From Ignavibacteriota bacterium (GTDB lineage Bacteria > Bacteroidota > Ignavibacteria > Tepidaquicellales > Tepidaquicellaceae), in assembly GCA_003158365.1 (NCBI GenBank), contig PMIW01000173.1, positions 1 to 7,395 of the forward strand: a DNA stretch of 7,395 nucleotides, given 5' to 3'. Under the pieces are notes generated by a model that had not been told where the DNA came from, made no database searches, and was given only the letters and a program-made list of their open reading frames with translations. Both the position numbers and the translations under genes were made by a program. The first letter of the stretch is position 1. Every line of letters begins with the position of its first letter. Below are positions 7,141 through 7,395 of the stretch, in pieces.

Positions 7141-7395
7141 TTAATTAGCCGGAACACCACTTAAATTCAAAAGATACTCGCATGCTTTTCTATATGGGTC
7201 ATCTTTTTCGGGATTCCATTTTTCAGTAAGGTTAAAATCATCAGCCTTATATCCTTCGAGAATCCATTGTTCACCTGATAACATTTTTTCATCACCCAGT
7301 GCAGACATATTCCAGAAATCGGTTAATTTAATTAATTCAAGAAATTCATTCCACTCTTTCGGGGATAATATTTTTGAATCACTCGTTCTAATCCT
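7141..7395 (-). CDS. Conserved-looking protein of unknown function (partial, C-terminal 84 residues)
   Basis: An open frame enters from the right edge and ends at TAA 7143-7141. The visible part is soluble and acidic, with no membrane segment or signal. It carries the pattern FWNM (27-30), SGEQWILEGY (40-49), KWNPEKDDPYRKACEYLLNLSG (59-80), counting from the first visible residue. I recall the general pattern W..., DG.QWILEG, RW.P...Y...C.YLL.LS from uncharacterised proteins in several phyla, but I cannot name the family with confidence, and no catalytic motif can be seen. The N-terminal part and start lie outside the window. Reading is sound because the frame, stop and codon use are consistent with the neighbours; function is not assigned. 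Confidence 0.75.
   Translation of the reverse strand, partial: RIRTSDSKILSPKEWNEFLELIKLTDFWNMSALGDEKMLSGEQWILEGYKADDFNLTEKWNPEKDDPYRKACEYLLNLSGVPAN

Noticed and set aside
1..7395. CRISPR arrays, tRNA or rRNA genes, insertion sequences, phage genes
   Set aside because: No regularly spaced direct repeats, tRNA-like folds, transposase motifs or phage proteins were seen on either strand.

Overview
The window is AT-rich DNA in which every recognisable gene lies on the minus strand. The proteins resemble those of the Bacteroidota/Ignavibacteriota (FCB) group: a very large alpha-2-macroglobulin with the N-terminal helical region typical of that group, a YfnA/CAT-like amino acid permease, and one start with no Shine-Dalgarno behind a TAnnTTTG-like promoter element. 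The taxonomic placement is an inference from protein character; there is no marker gene here.

Layout, in transcription order from right to left. (1) 7395-7141: the last 84 residues of a gene entering from the right edge, a conserved-looking protein of unknown function. (2) 7140-6967: a 174-base intergenic region holding a 15-bp imperfect inverted repeat around a 60-base loop, followed on the minus strand by nine T, then a candidate promoter and a good Shine-Dalgarno. (3) 6966-5458: a complete 502-residue APC-superfamily amino acid permease. (4) 5457-5258: a 200-base intergenic region with a strong hairpin terminator directly after the permease and a candidate Bacteroidota-type promoter for the next gene. 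(5) 5257-1: the first 1752 residues of an exported alpha-2-macroglobulin family protein, which runs off the left edge with no stop and fills about 70% of the window. No gaps of more than 300 bases without a gene exist.

The genes look independently transcribed: a terminator separates the permease from the macroglobulin, and the permease seems to have its own promoter. The permease would import amino acids across the inner membrane; the macroglobulin would act outside it as a covalent protease trap, since its CxEQ thioester motif is intact. I see no functional link between them beyond position. I did not find a clearly new multi-gene system. The parts most worth a second look are the unusual tyrosine-rich and lysine/glutamate-rich segment at the bait-region position of the macroglobulin, the inverted repeat upstream of the permease, and the uncharacterised partial gene at the right edge.
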